Source of the DNA: Sesamum alatum
Lineage: Eukaryota; Streptophyta; Magnoliopsida; Lamiales; Pedaliaceae
Assembly: GCA_034509735.1 (NCBI GenBank)
Contig: JACGWO010000003.1
Coordinates: 310,001 to 374,000, forward strand
Reading direction: 5' to 3'
Length of the DNA: 64,000 nucleotides
A program made the position numbers and the translations under genes. Below are positions 23,996-36,394 of the stretch, piece by piece. Numbering within the stretch: the first letter of the stretch is position 1; every line of letters starts with the position of its first letter. Under the pieces are notes generated by a model. It did not search any database, was not told where the DNA came from, and worked only from the letters and a program-made list of their open reading frames with translations.

Positions 23996-25866
23996 CTTTT
24001 TCTAAAAAGAAAAAAAGAAAAATAAAGAGACTCAATTAAATTACAAAAAACATGGATTCGCAAATGAGATAATTCAAAGCCGCAAATTCACGAACCAAGA
24101 ACCTTTTTATGGACTGTGGAGCAGCACTACCTAAGATGGTGAAGGGTTTGGAATTTAATTGCCTACCCAAATTAGAAAGTGAAGGATTCTATGAGTCTCG
24201 ACACTCTTTTATGTTTGGGCCAAATTTATATTGATAACATGTCTCGTTCAAAAAAAGAAAAAAATTTAACAAGAGGCGTACTAATTTACAACAAATATTG
24301 GGCTAGATTATCTACCTTTTTTTTTTTCGTGGTTGGCCAGAATACACTCAGAGATCATCAAGAATGGAGAGGTTTCTATTATACCAAAAGAAAGGAATTA
24401 CAAAAAAGGAGAAAACACAGAGGAATATTAAACGTATGTAATTCTTTTGTCTCTTTGTTTGAGGCATGTAGTCCAGAGTCTACCTCTTCTAGATGAAAGC
24501 TAAAACACTACTCCAGAAGAACTATTGATTTATCATTGCACCTCGATTGAGATCAACTCATCACTAATCGGACATATACACATTCAATATCTAGTGATGG
24601 TTATTATATTTCTTATTGAGACGTGATTCACAATGGTGCATAATTGGAGAAATTCTTGTTGTAATCATCCTTGGGCGTTTTTTTTTTTTCTTTGGAGGTA
24701 ATGGAAAGAGAAGCGACAAATTGATGTAGCAAATATTGGTGGAGCCACAATGAAAAGGTCAATCCGTGCACTTGCTGTAAATATCCCGCCACTCACTATT
24801 CCAATTTCGAATTTACAACAACTTCGCAATTCACAACCTCTGATAGTTCTAGCTCTAGACTCAAACTCACATATGAAGTTGGATTCTGACAAAAAAAAGA
24901 GAAGAAGAAAGGGTTCGCAACGTACCTTCAATGAAGCAGTCGACGCCGGCAATGGAGACTTTGAGTAGTTCCAGAAGTCGTCTTAGAGATTGCCACAGTA
25001 ACTACTCCAAAAACTACTAGTACGATTGTTGCGGACGTAGAATTGAAGTTCAAAAGAAAACTCGGCAATTCGACCAGTAAACGTACGCTGCAAGGCCGTG
25101 ACGGATAGCATGAAACCTACAGCCAATTCAAAGAAAATTTCAGTGTTATCTTGTTGAGGCATTATAACGAACACCTGGTGTGCGTACCACAAAATCAAAG
25201 GAAAAAAAATCGGCTGTTGAAATATACCTCAAGAACACAGTGAAGTCATAGTTTGGATCACCATATTTTCAATCCTTATGTAGGCGCTGTTTTTAGATTT
25301 TTAGATTAAATAATTTGTTGATTCATGGTCCCAGATGAACTCAAATTTGAAAGATTGATGAAACTAGGACATTGACAAAAGTAATTGTCTACCAGAATTT
25401 GAATGGGAGTCTTCGTGAGATTATGTACTTCAATCCAAATTCAATTTCGCCAAACTAGCATGCCTGCGGAACTCCGCTTCAGCTCGGGCTTGAGAAAGAA
25501 AAGTTGAAAATTCTGATGAAGAAAGTCATTAAAAAAAGGGAAGAAGACTAATGAGGCTCGGCTGGATGAAAGAAAAAAAGGGACCACAAGCCTAAGTTAT
25601 CCTCTTATTTTGGCTCAACTCATTGTCTTGGCCCAATCCATGTATGAATGTAAATATGTGAAATGAGGTGATGGGTTCTCTCTGTGGATCGTCCATTGAA
25701 AGAATCGATCAAACCAAATCACGGCCCAAAATCCTGAAACCCGTAAAAGACCCAAATTCAATTGGTCTAAAGCAAACTCAAAATTACGGCGGCCCCTGAT
25801 TCATATTTTCGCTACTACTTCACTTCGAAAATTATATTTTCAAATATATGTTCGTGAACGAGTCTC
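23996..25866. other. Gypsy element 3' noncoding region, upstream of the antisense PMD gene
   Basis: About 1.9 kb without a recognisable gene. ORFs such as 24179-24496 (+) or 25198-24983 (-) show no family features. By position it would hold the promoter of the antisense PMD gene and the 3' untranslated part of the retrotransposon. Confidence 0.5.
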
Positions 25867-25877
25867 GAGGGGGCATT
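25867..25877 (+). other. Polypurine tract of the Gypsy element
   Basis: GAGGGGGCATT lies immediately before the 3' LTR start TGTAGACA, the expected plus-strand primer. Confidence 0.8.
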
Positions 25878-26813
25878 TGTAGACAAATTAATTTTGCACC
25901 CAATCAAATGACGACAAGTGAAAAATATATATTATTTATCAGTTATATTCTATTTTTCTATTTATATTTTAAAATTTACTAAATTAATTCTAAATATAAA
26001 TAATTAAATTAATTGATATTTTAATATATATTTCGTCATCAAATCAACGGTCGACACGTGTCAAATTTGAGGTGTTCTGGCCAATCAAATCAAGATAAAT
26101 ATTTTTCATATTATCTCTTCAAAAAAATACAAAAATTAAAGAGATAATATCGAAATTGACCAATCATGTCTTTCCAAATATTTAATGTATTTATCTCTTT
26201 AAATTAAAATAAAGAGATAATACAAAATAATTGCTCAAGTTCACCACAACTCTACCTCTTTGACAACCATATAAAGGGGTCCTTGGAACTCATTCAAAAA
26301 ACACACACACACATACAAGCAAGAGAGCATTCAAGAAGTCTCGAAATCCTCTCAAGCACAAATCAAGGAAGATCCACGGCGTTCTAGGCAAGATTCAAGG
26401 CATTCGTCGCCGAAATCGTCCAAAGTCAGCGTTTGATTCGACGAGAAGTCCAAAGACCGGCGAATTAATGTTATCAAGATCGAAGTCCACCTTGGCGGAA
26501 GATCAAAGTCTCAAATCCACCAAGAACATCCCAAATTCAAGTAAAAAATCGTCAATTTTATAGCATTTGATCCGGGAACAAGTCAACAACCCCCCAATTA
26601 ACGTTATTTAAAGTCAAAGTCAACATCAAAGGAGATCAAACGTCAAAGTTTCACCTCCGAAGTTACCGAAGTCAAAGATCACATTCTTGAAGAGAAGAAT
26701 CAAAGATTTCAAGTAGAGATTTCGCACCCACAAATACTCAAATCAAATTCAAGAAATTCATTTGTAATATTTTCTTGTTTCGACAAATTCAGGAACACGA
26801 AAATTTGTTTATA
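25878..26813 (+). repeat. Gypsy element 3' LTR
   Basis: Matches 11465-12403. The terminal dinucleotide is TA instead of CA, apparently one C-to-T change. The right duplication GGAAG follows at 26814-26818. Confidence 0.92.
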
Positions 26814-26818
26814 GGAAG

Positions 26819-28080
26819 ATGGCCAAGAAGCTCTTTGTAGGACAAAGTATCTTGCTAGTGGTATGTTGGATTTGATCCAGTCAGACAACTATGGGTCACT
26901 GAATACACAAGACCAGAAGAGGGTTCACAAGTCTAAGGACCTTATGAAGGTTCAGGGAATTAGATTTGAAATGGGAACCGAACTGGTTGCAAAATTAACC
27001 TTCGATTGGATCGAGTGGTATGTATTTAATGGGAGATCTTGATGTATCTAAATGACGATGGAATTCTCACTCAGTGGAATTCTTCCTGGAACGCCACAAT
27101 TGAACAGCGTCTCTGATAAAGGAGGAACCGAACCTTGTTGCACACGGTTTGGTCAGTGTTTTCACTGAACTACCTTGGCCCATCTAGGCGTGTTCTTAAG
27201 ACAGTAGCCAAATTGTAAAACATGGCACTTTTTAAAGATCGTGGCCTAGACGCCATATTGGATATGGCATGGCAAGCCTGTATCCTGCAAAGTACTAGAG
27301 TATGTAGGATGGTCTTGCATACGTCAAGGGACTAGTGGGAGACAAATTAGGTTTGCACAGGTTCATGTGTTGTCCTAAGGGAAATTGGATTTCAGAGGAC
27401 AACCGGTGTAAGGAGTAGCTCCTTGAGGAATCAAGTAGAGCGACACCTCATTACGATATAGCAAACATCATTTGTAATCAATTTTTCCTACTGACTATAT
27501 TCCAATTCTCCTAAGGATGACCAGAATATCCTAGATACCTGAGAGGTACAGGTTTCTGGGTCAGCCCGGTCAATTGGATTACAATCCAAAAGACATAAGG
27601 AGAAGCAATGCTGGACATTAGATTGAATCAATGGCTTGGAGCCATGTATTCGACATGGAATTCAAACTAGGTTTGAAACTCTATGTAACTGGAATATTCA
27701 TTTTGATGAGTTCATGCGGGGTATGACTCGATCAGTACGAGCTTTGAGGGTTAGTGGGAGTTTAGTTATTTTCCTAGTATTTAAGTGTGTAATATTTTAT
27801 TCATTTGGAATGAATTTAAGATGTTAGGAAACACTGAAACACGAACGTTGTTCACGAAATTCTCCGTGAAAGGAATTGGATTCCTATATATAGGGTTAAG
27901 CTGTCCAAGACTCAGTCAGGGTTGATAGATGAGGATGCTTAGATGTTTGACATCCCCTACGTCTTTGTCGTAGGAGCATGGGCATGTTGTTTGGTGCATT
28001 AGACCTGATGTTGTGTATGCTTTGGGCGTAACGACAGAAATCGGGTGTGTACCGAGAAGGCAGTAGACTGTTGTTGAGAA
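26819..28080 (+). pseudogene. Copia B integrase-RT remnants, second part
   Basis: This continues Copia B after the Gypsy insertion. Integrase-equivalent blocks occur from 26830 (GMLDLIQSDNYGS-like) to about 27290, and polyprotein linker to 27620. A deletion then follows: sequence equivalent to position 34885 of Copia C passes directly to WNIHFDEFMRG (27691), removing most of the reverse transcriptase fingers and palm. A second deletion near 27870 removes the segment equivalent to C 35480-35612. Both deletions recur in Copia D. The copy ends at 28080 inside the RNase H-proximal region (CIRPDVVYALGV), where the LTR at 28081 begins. It also carries many stops. Confidence 0.75.
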
Positions 28081-29914
28081 TGTTAGAATAGGTGACCATA
28101 AAGCCAATCTTGTTAGGTGAATTGTAACCTATGTCTGAACAATTTCGAAGTTTTAATAACACCTTGATGAATAAGAAAGTGAAATTCATTTAGCACATAC
28201 TTTTTCTGTGTTCACTTTAACTGCTTTATAATTGTTCGCTACACAAACAAAGCCCACAGACTGAGATCACATTTCGGGGACTGAGACTACGCTTGGAGGT
28301 AGGTCCATGAAATCAGTTCCACCGAATCAGTCTGAAAATCTCCAAGTCAAGGAATCTCGAAAATGGGTACCGAGATTCCACTTGAGATTTGCACTAAGCA
28401 CCTGCTGTCGTGTTTCATCGATGGGTGACGAGGGTCGTCTAAGCAATGTTAGTGGGTCGGCCTGCTGGGGAGCGGCTGACTGAGGTGACTCGCGGGAACC
28501 GTCTTACGGAGGACCTTGAGTAGCGTCGGCTAGGTATGACGTGAGTTCCCGGTTCCAACGGTACAGGTCAAATCCTTTGACTTGAGGAATTGCTGAGTTT
28601 ATCTGTACATCGAGACTGTATCTTAGGTATGGCGAGAGATTGCCAAAACGCAGTTGAGTAGTCATAAGCCATATCTAGTGCAACCACGGTGTACAAAATG
28701 GGTACCTACACATCCGTGCCCTAGACCCAAAGTGGTGAGACCGTAGACGGAAGGATAGATGTACTGCAGAGCCTAAATGTTCATCCCCACGCATATTCAC
28801 CTAGTCTCTAGTGCCATGAACCGTTGCTAGACGGCCACCCATGGTAACAGACGGATTCTATGAATCCAACCAAGTCTAGCTGAAGGTGAACCTAAAGAGT
28901 CACACACAATCCGCACACTTGACGTATTTAATTTGGAATTAAATATTTGGAGAGAAGTGGAACGTTAAATTGGATTTAATCAGCTCTTTCTTTTCTAGGG
29001 AAGAAATTAATTCCTTTTATTAGATGAAAGGAATTGATCTAATAAATTAGATTTATTACAAATTGATTTAATAGGCTTGGAATAAATATTTATATTTGAT
29101 ATATGTATTTATTGCCTTTTTTTGGATTATTTCAATGAGATTTAAATATTCCATTAAATTAATCAATAGTTGAGATTAAAGAGAGAGATCAATGGCTAGG
29201 ATTGGTTTGACCAAGAAACTAGAAGTTGACTAGGATTTGACTAGGTCAAATCCTATTCCAAGTGGAGTCTTCCAAAGAGTTGGAATTAAAAATAGGAATA
29301 GGATTCCTCCTCCATAAATATTCCTAACTCTTCACTTTGAAAAAGGTGATGAAAAATTGGAACACACACACACACACACCACTCGGCATCTCATCTCTCT
29401 CTCTCTCAGCCGCACTCTCTCCCTCTCTTTCCAAGAAACTCTTCCATGTTCTTTTGTTTTACAATTGAACTTTAAGGAGGGTTGGTCTCGTTGATCAATA
29501 ACGTTCGATCAATCCGTCCTCTCTAAATAAACATACACTTGTTCTTTCGCTAGCACGAGGATCAAGATACGTGAGCTGATTGTGTGTACGAATTAGAGGG
29601 TCTCCTATTCGAGATCTTGAAGCAAAACGGGGAACAACGCGAGTAGCGGATTGAAGACAAAAACGACGACCGGTAGGTTTCTGGTTTAGATTTTTCGTCC
29701 CCTTTTCTTTAAACTCTATGGCCTCCATGAAAGTTTTGTATGTTTTATTATTTATGAGATACACCGAATGTCCAGGAGATTCAAGGGAACACCCCTTGAA
29801 CGTATTTATTTTATTTCATTCATGGCATGTTTAAATTCTTGCAAATTTTATTATACCGCGCTTCCACATTCGCGCTTCTCTCAGGCCGATCCACACGCCT
29901 TTGCTAGGCTTTCA
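28081..29914 (+). repeat. 5' LTR, subfamily c, in front of Copia C leader
   Basis: Starts TGTTAGAATAGGTGACC and ends GCTAGGCTTTCA, 1834 bp. It contains the pyrimidine-rich stretch and (CA)n near 29363-29420. It is followed by a primer site and so is a 5' LTR. It is clearly diverged from the LTR on the other side of Copia C (36395), but matches the minus-strand LTR at 63443-64000. Confidence 0.8.
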
Positions 29915-29915
29915 G

Positions 29916-29928
29916 TTGTATCAGAGCC
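29916..29928 (+). other. Primer-binding site, initiator tRNA-Met type
   Basis: TTGTATCAGAGCC follows the LTR end after one G, with one mismatch to the TGGTATCAGAGCC site at 3907. Confidence 0.8.
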
Positions 29929-30120
29929 CGGTTCGGTGTATACGCCTAGGGTTTTGTGTATGTTTAAAGCATGAAAACGTGTATGGCATGATTTATTTAA
30001 TTCTTGATCTTTTAATTATCAAGCATGTCGTTTTCTTGTCTTTAATCGTGTATGAATTATTGGTGTTGTTGGTGTTCTTGTTTTCCTTGGGAAACAGGGG
30101 CAAGAAAATAAAACAAAAAG

Positions 30121-30640
30121 AAAACGTCACACGCGGCCAGCCGGTGGCTGACCTCGCACGCAGTACGCTTAAGCGAGGCGCGCGTGGATCCGCGGCCGGC
30201 ATGCGTGCAGCCGGCGCCAAGCGCGGACACATGGCCAGGTGCGAGCACACGCAGGCAAGGAAGCCCGCGTGCGCGCCAGGCCACTGCGTCGGAGAGCTTG
30301 CGCGGCCGGTGCGCGGCCAGGGAGGCCGCGCGCGCACGCGCGCATGAGGCAGCGCTGCCAGGCGCACACACAGGCAGACAACAGAGTCTGCGCACGTGCG
30401 CCCGATGCGCATGCACATGCGCACGCGGCCTGCGCGGAGGATGCGCACGCACGCGGCGCGGCAGGATGGCGTGCGCGGGCGGAGGTGCCTGCACGCAGCA
30501 GACCGCCAGTGTGCGCAGCACAGCCGACCAGGCGTGCGCGCGAGCAGGGAGGGGCCTGCACGCGCGCGCACGGGCAGCAAGCCAGGCCTGTTGGCCTGTG
30601 TGTGCCGGTAGAACGCCGCCGGTGGCGGCAGCCGGTTGAT
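30121..30640. other. GC-rich, CpG/GpC-dense block in the Copia leader
   Basis: About 520 bp dominated by GCGCG, GCACGC and GGCCG motifs in an otherwise AT-rich window. Long open frames exist on both strands and in several frames here simply because stop codons are rare in such sequence; none has a family signature. Copia B keeps a short piece of it at 9670-9712, so it belongs to the element. Confidence 0.7.
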
Positions 30641-30664
30641 TATTCACGTTTTCTTGTTATTTAA

Positions 30665-31500
30665 TTTTTTTGGATAATTCTGAAAATTAGTTTTATTTAA
30701 TTTTGCATATTTTCTTAAAAAACATTATTTGGAAGGTTGTTGTATTGGATTTGGAATCCCGGGGTATTACCCACCTTAAAATAATGAGGAAGGGTCTTCC
30801 TAAACGAGAAAGGATATTGCCAACATTATACCATGTTTTTCATACATAACTCGTTTCTTTATTATGGGATGATGTGGTTGGATATCATGGATTATATGCA
30901 TATGTTTATGTGATTGGATTCCATGTAATTATGTGCGTTTATTGAAGAACGGATGATCACGAGCCCTAGACCGAATGTATGGTTTAAATTTGTGTTGGGC
31001 CTGTGTGCCTCTTTTACTTTCTCCTTCTCGTCTCCTTCGTTGGGCCGTTTTGTGCCGTTTTTTCGATATTTTCTGGAAATTTTGATTTTCTATTTTTTCT
31101 GTACATTATTCTGAAAATGTATTAATTTTGCACATTTGATTTTTGAATAATTAGATTATTCCTTAGATTAAATTTGCTTAATTAATTTGGAATTAATACA
31201 TGCATTGGATGCATTGTTTGTAATGTCCATTAAATTTGAAATTTGAATTTTGTATATTGTTTATATATTTATGCTTTTGTGATGTTGGACATCACTTGGA
31301 TATTTGGAATATCCAATTGTTTAATGCATGATTATTTGGAATAATTGTGTTATGTGCGTTGATGGAATCAACATGGGATGATCACAAGAGCCCTAGAACT
31401 TGTGTATGGATGAATGTATGATCATTTAATTTCTGTTGGGTGGGCCCTGCGTGCCTCTTGTTTTTGGACTATCATCTCCCGTATTTTCAGCCTCATAATG
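30665..31500 (+). repeat. Imperfect tandem duplication in the Copia leader
   Basis: Two diverged units: one with TTCTGAAAATTAG (about 30678), GATGATCACGAGCCCTAGA (30952) and GGGCCTGTGTGCCTCTT; the other with TTCTGAAAATGTATTAATTTTGCA (about 31110), GATGATCACAAGAGCCCTAG (31378) and GCCCTGCGTGCCTCTTG. The unit is roughly 430 bp. Confidence 0.55.
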
Positions 31501-32462
31501 TTAAGGCTTGTTATTATTTCATTGTATTACTTTCATTTGTAATGAGAGTAGATAGGATTGGTGAGGTTTTAATTTTAACAAGAATATGGAGTCGGAGATC
31601 CCAAGGTGGAGCATCAAGGCGTGAAATAAGAGCATTACAAGGCCCATTGGAATGACAATGGGTATATTATTATTGTAATAATTTAGGACCACCCTAGACA
31701 GACCATAGACTCACTGCGGGCTCAATGGGTTGCATAGGTTGGGCTTGTGATCATCCTAACAGGGGTATGCTATGTTTTTTGCATGCGGCATATTTATTTA
31801 TCGCTTTAAATATTGAATATTTATGCATGCTAAAACACCATAATGTGATGAGGTCTCGGTCGTACACAAATTCTCATTTGGTTGGATCAAATTAAATATT
31901 AGGCCCAGAACGGACTTGGATCAAAATGGTATTTTGATCTGTCCGAGCCTTCCATCCACAGCAATGTGGTGAGGAAGCTACCACTACTCAAGTGTGGTCT
32001 CACGAGTCGTGGCACACTTGGACTAGGGGAAAGCTGCACCATTGTTGTGAACAAAAAGACTACGCTCGCTGTTTCCCTGTCTTACGAGTCGTGAGGGGCG
32101 ACAGTTTGAGGCATGATTTGGTTGATGGATTGGGCCCAACACTGAGTAACATGGTTCGCTTGGAGTCCTCGGAACCATGCGAATAGGTGAGGCAAAATAT
32201 CTTGGGAATCTCATTGGATAAGAATGATATTGGATATCTCCCACGAGGTTTTCTTCATGTTAATCATAAAAAGCGGGGCATGGAGATTACGATTATGGAT
32301 CCCGAGCCCACTAGAAAATGGTTTCCCGAAACTCCTCTTGAAAGTGGCGGACTTTCGTATAAATAGTCGGAGGGTTAAAGACTAAAAGACCAAGTCTTCA
32401 ATTTGAACAATAATATTACCATCATCTGTTAATTTCTGCTTTACATTTTCATTAATGTAGAT

Positions 32463-35400
32463 ATGTCTAAGAATCTATTAATCATGGTACTTGAGACTAA
32501 TAAATTCAACGGAACGAACTACTCAGACTGGCTAAGAAACCTGAGGATTGTCCTCGATTTCGAGAATCAAGGCTACGTCTTGGACGAGCCGCCGTCAAGC
32601 GACTTACCAGAGGGGTCCACGCCAGAAGAACGTTTGACGTTCGAGAAATGGCATGAGGACAACCGGAAAGTACGCAGTATCATACTGGCTTCGATGTCTA
32701 ACGACATCCAGAAGCAGTATGAGAGGCTGGACAACATCTCCACCATAATGCTCCGCATGAATGAGGTTTATGCGGTTCCGGATAGGCATATTAGATATGC
32801 TGCCACAAAAGCATTCTTTGGAAACCAAGCTTGCTGAAGGAGCGTCTGTACAAAATCATGGGGTCAAGATGCTCTCCCTAGTGAAGAAACTCGAGTACCT
32901 AAAAGCTAGGCTTAATAATGACACGTACATCGACGTGATCCTCCAGTCGCTTTCTCCTTCCTATGACCCATTTGTTGTAAACTACAACATGAACGGACTT
33001 GAGAAGTCTATTCATGAGTTAATCAACATGTTGGTCCAATATGAGGAAACGACCTACAAGTCGGCGCCGGCGGTATTGATAGGAGAGGCTTCAACCTCCA
33101 AGGCGAATGGCAAGAGGGTCGGACGCTGGAAGAGGAAAAAAGGGAAAGGGAAGACGGTTGCGGCCCCTGCTCGCGCTCCAGGCACCCCTGTTGCTCCGGT
33201 GGGGCCGAGCAAAGGGAAAGGGAAGACCCGTGGTTCTCAGCGGTCCAAGGCAAATGATGTCTGCATGCATTGCCAAGGGAAGGGGCATTGGAAGAGGGAG
33301 TGCCCACAACTCCTCTCCAACCCAGGTATGTTTGTGGTTGAAGTAAACATGATAACTAATTCTGCTTCATGGGTATTGGATACCGGGTGTGGTGTTCACA
33401 TCTGCAATGATTTGCAGGCACTGCAAAGAAGCAGAAGGCTAACCAAGGATGAGATGATCCTGAGGCTAGGCGATGGCAAGGCCGTTGCTGCGGAAGCCGT
33501 AGGGTCAATGGAGTTAGCCATTAGTTGTCATGTTCGGATTGTACTAAACGACTGTTTCTATGTACCTAGCATGATTAAAAACATTGTTTCCATCCCGGTC
33601 CTTGATAAGGAGGGATTTGAATTTACCATCAATAAAAATGGTTTTTTTATTATTAAAGATGATATTTCTCATCTGCTTAGTACATTGGTCAACGGTCTGT
33701 ACATACTTCAACAGTCTAATTGGATTATGACTGCAAAACACAAACAAAAATGTGATGATCATAATAACGCACAGATATGGCATGCGAGGTTAGGTCATAT
33801 CCCTAAAGATAGGATAAGAAGGTTGGTGGACTCAAAGAGTCTAGAAATAGATGATTTGGACAACCTACCAACCTGCGAATCCTGTCTGAAGGGAAAGATA
33901 AGAAACCCTTTATTCGACAAAGCACGCTAGCCAGTGGTCTGTTGGATTTGATCCATACGGATGTCTGTGGCCCACTAAATACTCAGGCTAGAGGTGGGTA
34001 CTCGTACTTCATAACCTTTACCAATGATCACTCACAATATGGTTATGTTTACCTGATGAGGTACAAGTCTGAAGCCTTTGGAAGGTTTAAGGAATACAGA
34101 CTTGAAGTGGAGAACCAAACCGGTCGAAAGATCAAAGCCCTTCGGTCGGATCGAGGTGGAGAGTATTTGAGTGGTGAGTTTACTGATTATCTAAAAGAGA
34201 ATGGGATTCTCTCTCAGTGGACCCCTCCTGGAACACCACAGCTTAATGGTGTGTCTAAAAGGAGGAATCGGACCTTGTTGGACATGGTTCGATCCATGAT
34301 GAGTTTTACCGAACTCCCCCTTTCCTTCTGGGGATACACTCTTGAGACGGCAGCCAAAGTTTTGAACTTGGCGCCATCTAAGAAGGTATCCCAGACGCCA
34401 TATGAGATATGGCATGGCAAGCCTGCCTCCTACAAATACTTGAAAGTGTGGGGTTGCCCCGCATATATCAAAATATTAGTGAGAGATAAACTGGACTCGA
34501 GGTCTAGTTTATGCAGGTTCATCGGCTATCCGAAAGAAATTGCAGGTTATTATTTTTATGATCCCTCCGAGCAAAAGGTTTTTGTCTCGCGAAACACAGT
34601 GTTCTTGGAAAAGGATTTTCCATCGGATAGTCGACACGATGAGGTACTCCTTGAGGAATCAAGTGAGGTACCCCATGAGGCGGCAGTGACATCTGAGCTA
34701 GTAGTTCCCACTGATATTGTTCCAGTCCTCCGTAGGTCGGCCAGAATATCCCATGCACCTGATAGGTATGGATTTCTGGGCCTGACCGGTCAGTTGGATA
34801 ATGATCCAAAGACATATGGAGAAGCAATGTCGGATATCGATTCGGATAAGTGGCTTGAGGCCATCAAATTCGAGATGGACTCGATGTGTACAAACCAGTT
34901 TTGGACCTTAGTGGACCCACCCAAAGGGTTAAAACCCGTAGGGTGCAAAAGGGTCTACAAACGTAAGCTTGGAGCTGACGGGGAGGTTACAACCTTCAAA
35001 GCCAGGCTTGTGGCGAAGGGTTACACTCAGCGACCCGGGGTCGACTTTGAGGAAACCTACTCGCCTGTAGCAATGGCTAAGTCCATTCAGATACTGCTTG
35101 CCATAGCAGCATGGTATGACTATGAAATATGGCAGATGGACGTGAAAACGGCCTTCCTCAACGGTTTCGTAGAGGAAGAGATCTATATGGATCAGCCGGA
35201 AGGTTTCACAACTGTTGGAGAAGAGCAGAAGGTCTGCCGTCTCCAAAGGTCCATCTATGGCCTCAAACAAGCTTCCCAAAGCTGGAACATACATTTTGAT
35301 GAAGTCATACGAGGATATGATTTCATCAAGAACGAGTCCGATCCTTGTGTATACAAGAAGATCAGTGGGAGCTCAGTTGCATTTCTGGTGCTTTATGTGG

Positions 35401-36374
35401 ATGACATCTTGCTCATTGGGAATGATGCTAAGATGTTGGGTACCACTAAAGCTTGGTTGTCAACGCAATTCTCCATGAAGGATATGGGCGAGGCATCCTA
35501 CATCCTTGGCATCAAGATCTACAGGGATAGATCTAAAAGGATGTTAGGAATGGCCCAGTCCTCGTATATTGAGAAAGTCTTGAAGAGATGCAAGATGGAG
35601 AACTCAAAATGAGGATCCCTTCCTATGAGGCATGGAATTAAGTTATCCAAGAAGCAGTCTCCTAAGACTGATGAGGAGCTTCAACGGATGTTGGACATCC
35701 CCTATGCTTCAGCCGTAGGCAGCATACAGTATGTTGTTCAGTGCACTAGACCTGATGTGGCTTTCGCTTTGAGCGAAACTAGTCGATATCAGTCGTGTGC
35801 TGAGGAAGCACACTAGAGTGCAGTTAAGACTATCCTAAACTACCTGAAAAGGTCTAAGGACATGTTCTTGATCTACGGCGGTGGAGAGTTGATACTGGAA
35901 GGCTATAGCGATGCTAGCTTCTAGTCGGATAACGATGATGCCAAGTCTCAGTCTGGTTATGTGTTCAGACATAATGGTGGCGTGGTTGCTTGGAAGAGTT
36001 CCAAGCAGGCTACCACGGCGGACTCCACCACAGAGTCTGAATACATAGTAGCTTCGGAAGCTGCTAAGGAGGCGGTTTGGATGAAGAGCTACATCCAAGA
36101 GTTGGGTGTAGTACCTAGCATAGCTGAGCCAGTAGTTATTTTTTGCGATAACAACGGGGCAATAGCTCAAGCAAAGGAACCGAGATCTCATCACCGATCC
36201 AAGCATATTCTTAGACGCTACCATCTGCTTAGAGATATGGTTAGCAGGGGCGACGTTCAGATGGACCGAGTCAGCTCTACAAAAAACATAGCAGATCCAC
36301 TTACTAAGCTCGTGTCGCAAGTTGCCCATACTCAGCATCTGGATAAGATGGGTTTGAGGTCAATGGGCGATTAG
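32463..36374 (+). pseudogene. Copia C gag-pol polyprotein, nearly full length, inactive
   Basis: Order: gag (from ATG 32463), CCHC knuckle (C-x2-C-x4-H-x4-C, 33262-33303), protease (WVLDTGCGVH, 33370), pre-integrase (HARLGHIPKDRIRRLV), integrase, reverse transcriptase, RNase H. Integrase shows TDVCGP and LRSDRGGEY, but the catalytic Glu of GVxERRNRT is Lys (codon 34257-34259). Reverse transcriptase keeps YVDD (35394-35405). RNase H shows SDASF, TESEY and CDNNGA. Breaks: an apparent one-base insertion near 32822, an apparent one-base deletion near 33915, and in-frame stops at 35610-35612 (TGA), 35814-35816 (TAG) and 35922-35924 (TAG), each explainable by a C-to-T or G-to-A change. The frame ends at 36374, just before the polypurine tract. 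It is the best-preserved Copia pol here. Confidence 0.92.
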
Positions 36375-36383
36375 CTTTAGGTC

Positions 36384-36393
36384 AAGTGGGAGA
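36384..36393 (+). other. Polypurine tract of Copia C
   Basis: AAGTGGGAGA directly precedes the LTR start at 36395. The same tract precedes the LTR at 62871. Confidence 0.8.
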
Positions 36394-36394
36394 T

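Larger units (their letters stand above)
11465..26813 (+). mobile_element. Complete non-autonomous Gypsy-type (Tat/Ogre-like) LTR retrotransposon with antisense PMD gene
   Basis: Two direct LTRs (939 and 936 bp) bound the element, and the 5-bp direct repeat GGAAG (11460-11464 and 26814-26818) flanks it. Between them are a primer-site-like sequence, a broken gag-protease frame, the last residues of a pol-type frame, a PMD gene on the opposite strand and a polypurine tract. Reverse transcriptase, RNase H and integrase are missing. Removing the nested solo LTR (15317-19777 plus 5 bp) leaves 10883 bp. It inserted into the pre-integrase region of Copia B. Movement would have needed enzymes from an autonomous relative. 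Clade placement rests on the gag/protease style (LLGRPWLHENSVVPST, AEAESHFADAK-like blocks) and is inference. Confidence 0.9.
29929..32462 (+). other. Copia C 5' untranslated leader (about 2.5 kb)
   Basis: Noncoding region between primer site and gag. It contains a GC-rich block (30121-30640), an imperfect duplication (30665-31500) and, at 32190-32460, a stretch also present in Copia B at 9730-10001. No host gene is seen. Confidence 0.6.

Noticed and set aside
24179..25198. Small frames 24179-24496 (+), 24665-24968 and 24983-25198 (-) as genes
   Set aside because: No conserved motifs and no splice-consistent extension found. They lie in the noncoding 3' part of the Gypsy element.
29901..30664. 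Long open frames in five frames on both strands (up to 196 codons), Arg/Ala/Cys-rich
   Set aside because: They exist because GC-rich low-complexity sequence rarely has stops. No domain, no start context, and the sequence is part of a noncoding leader.
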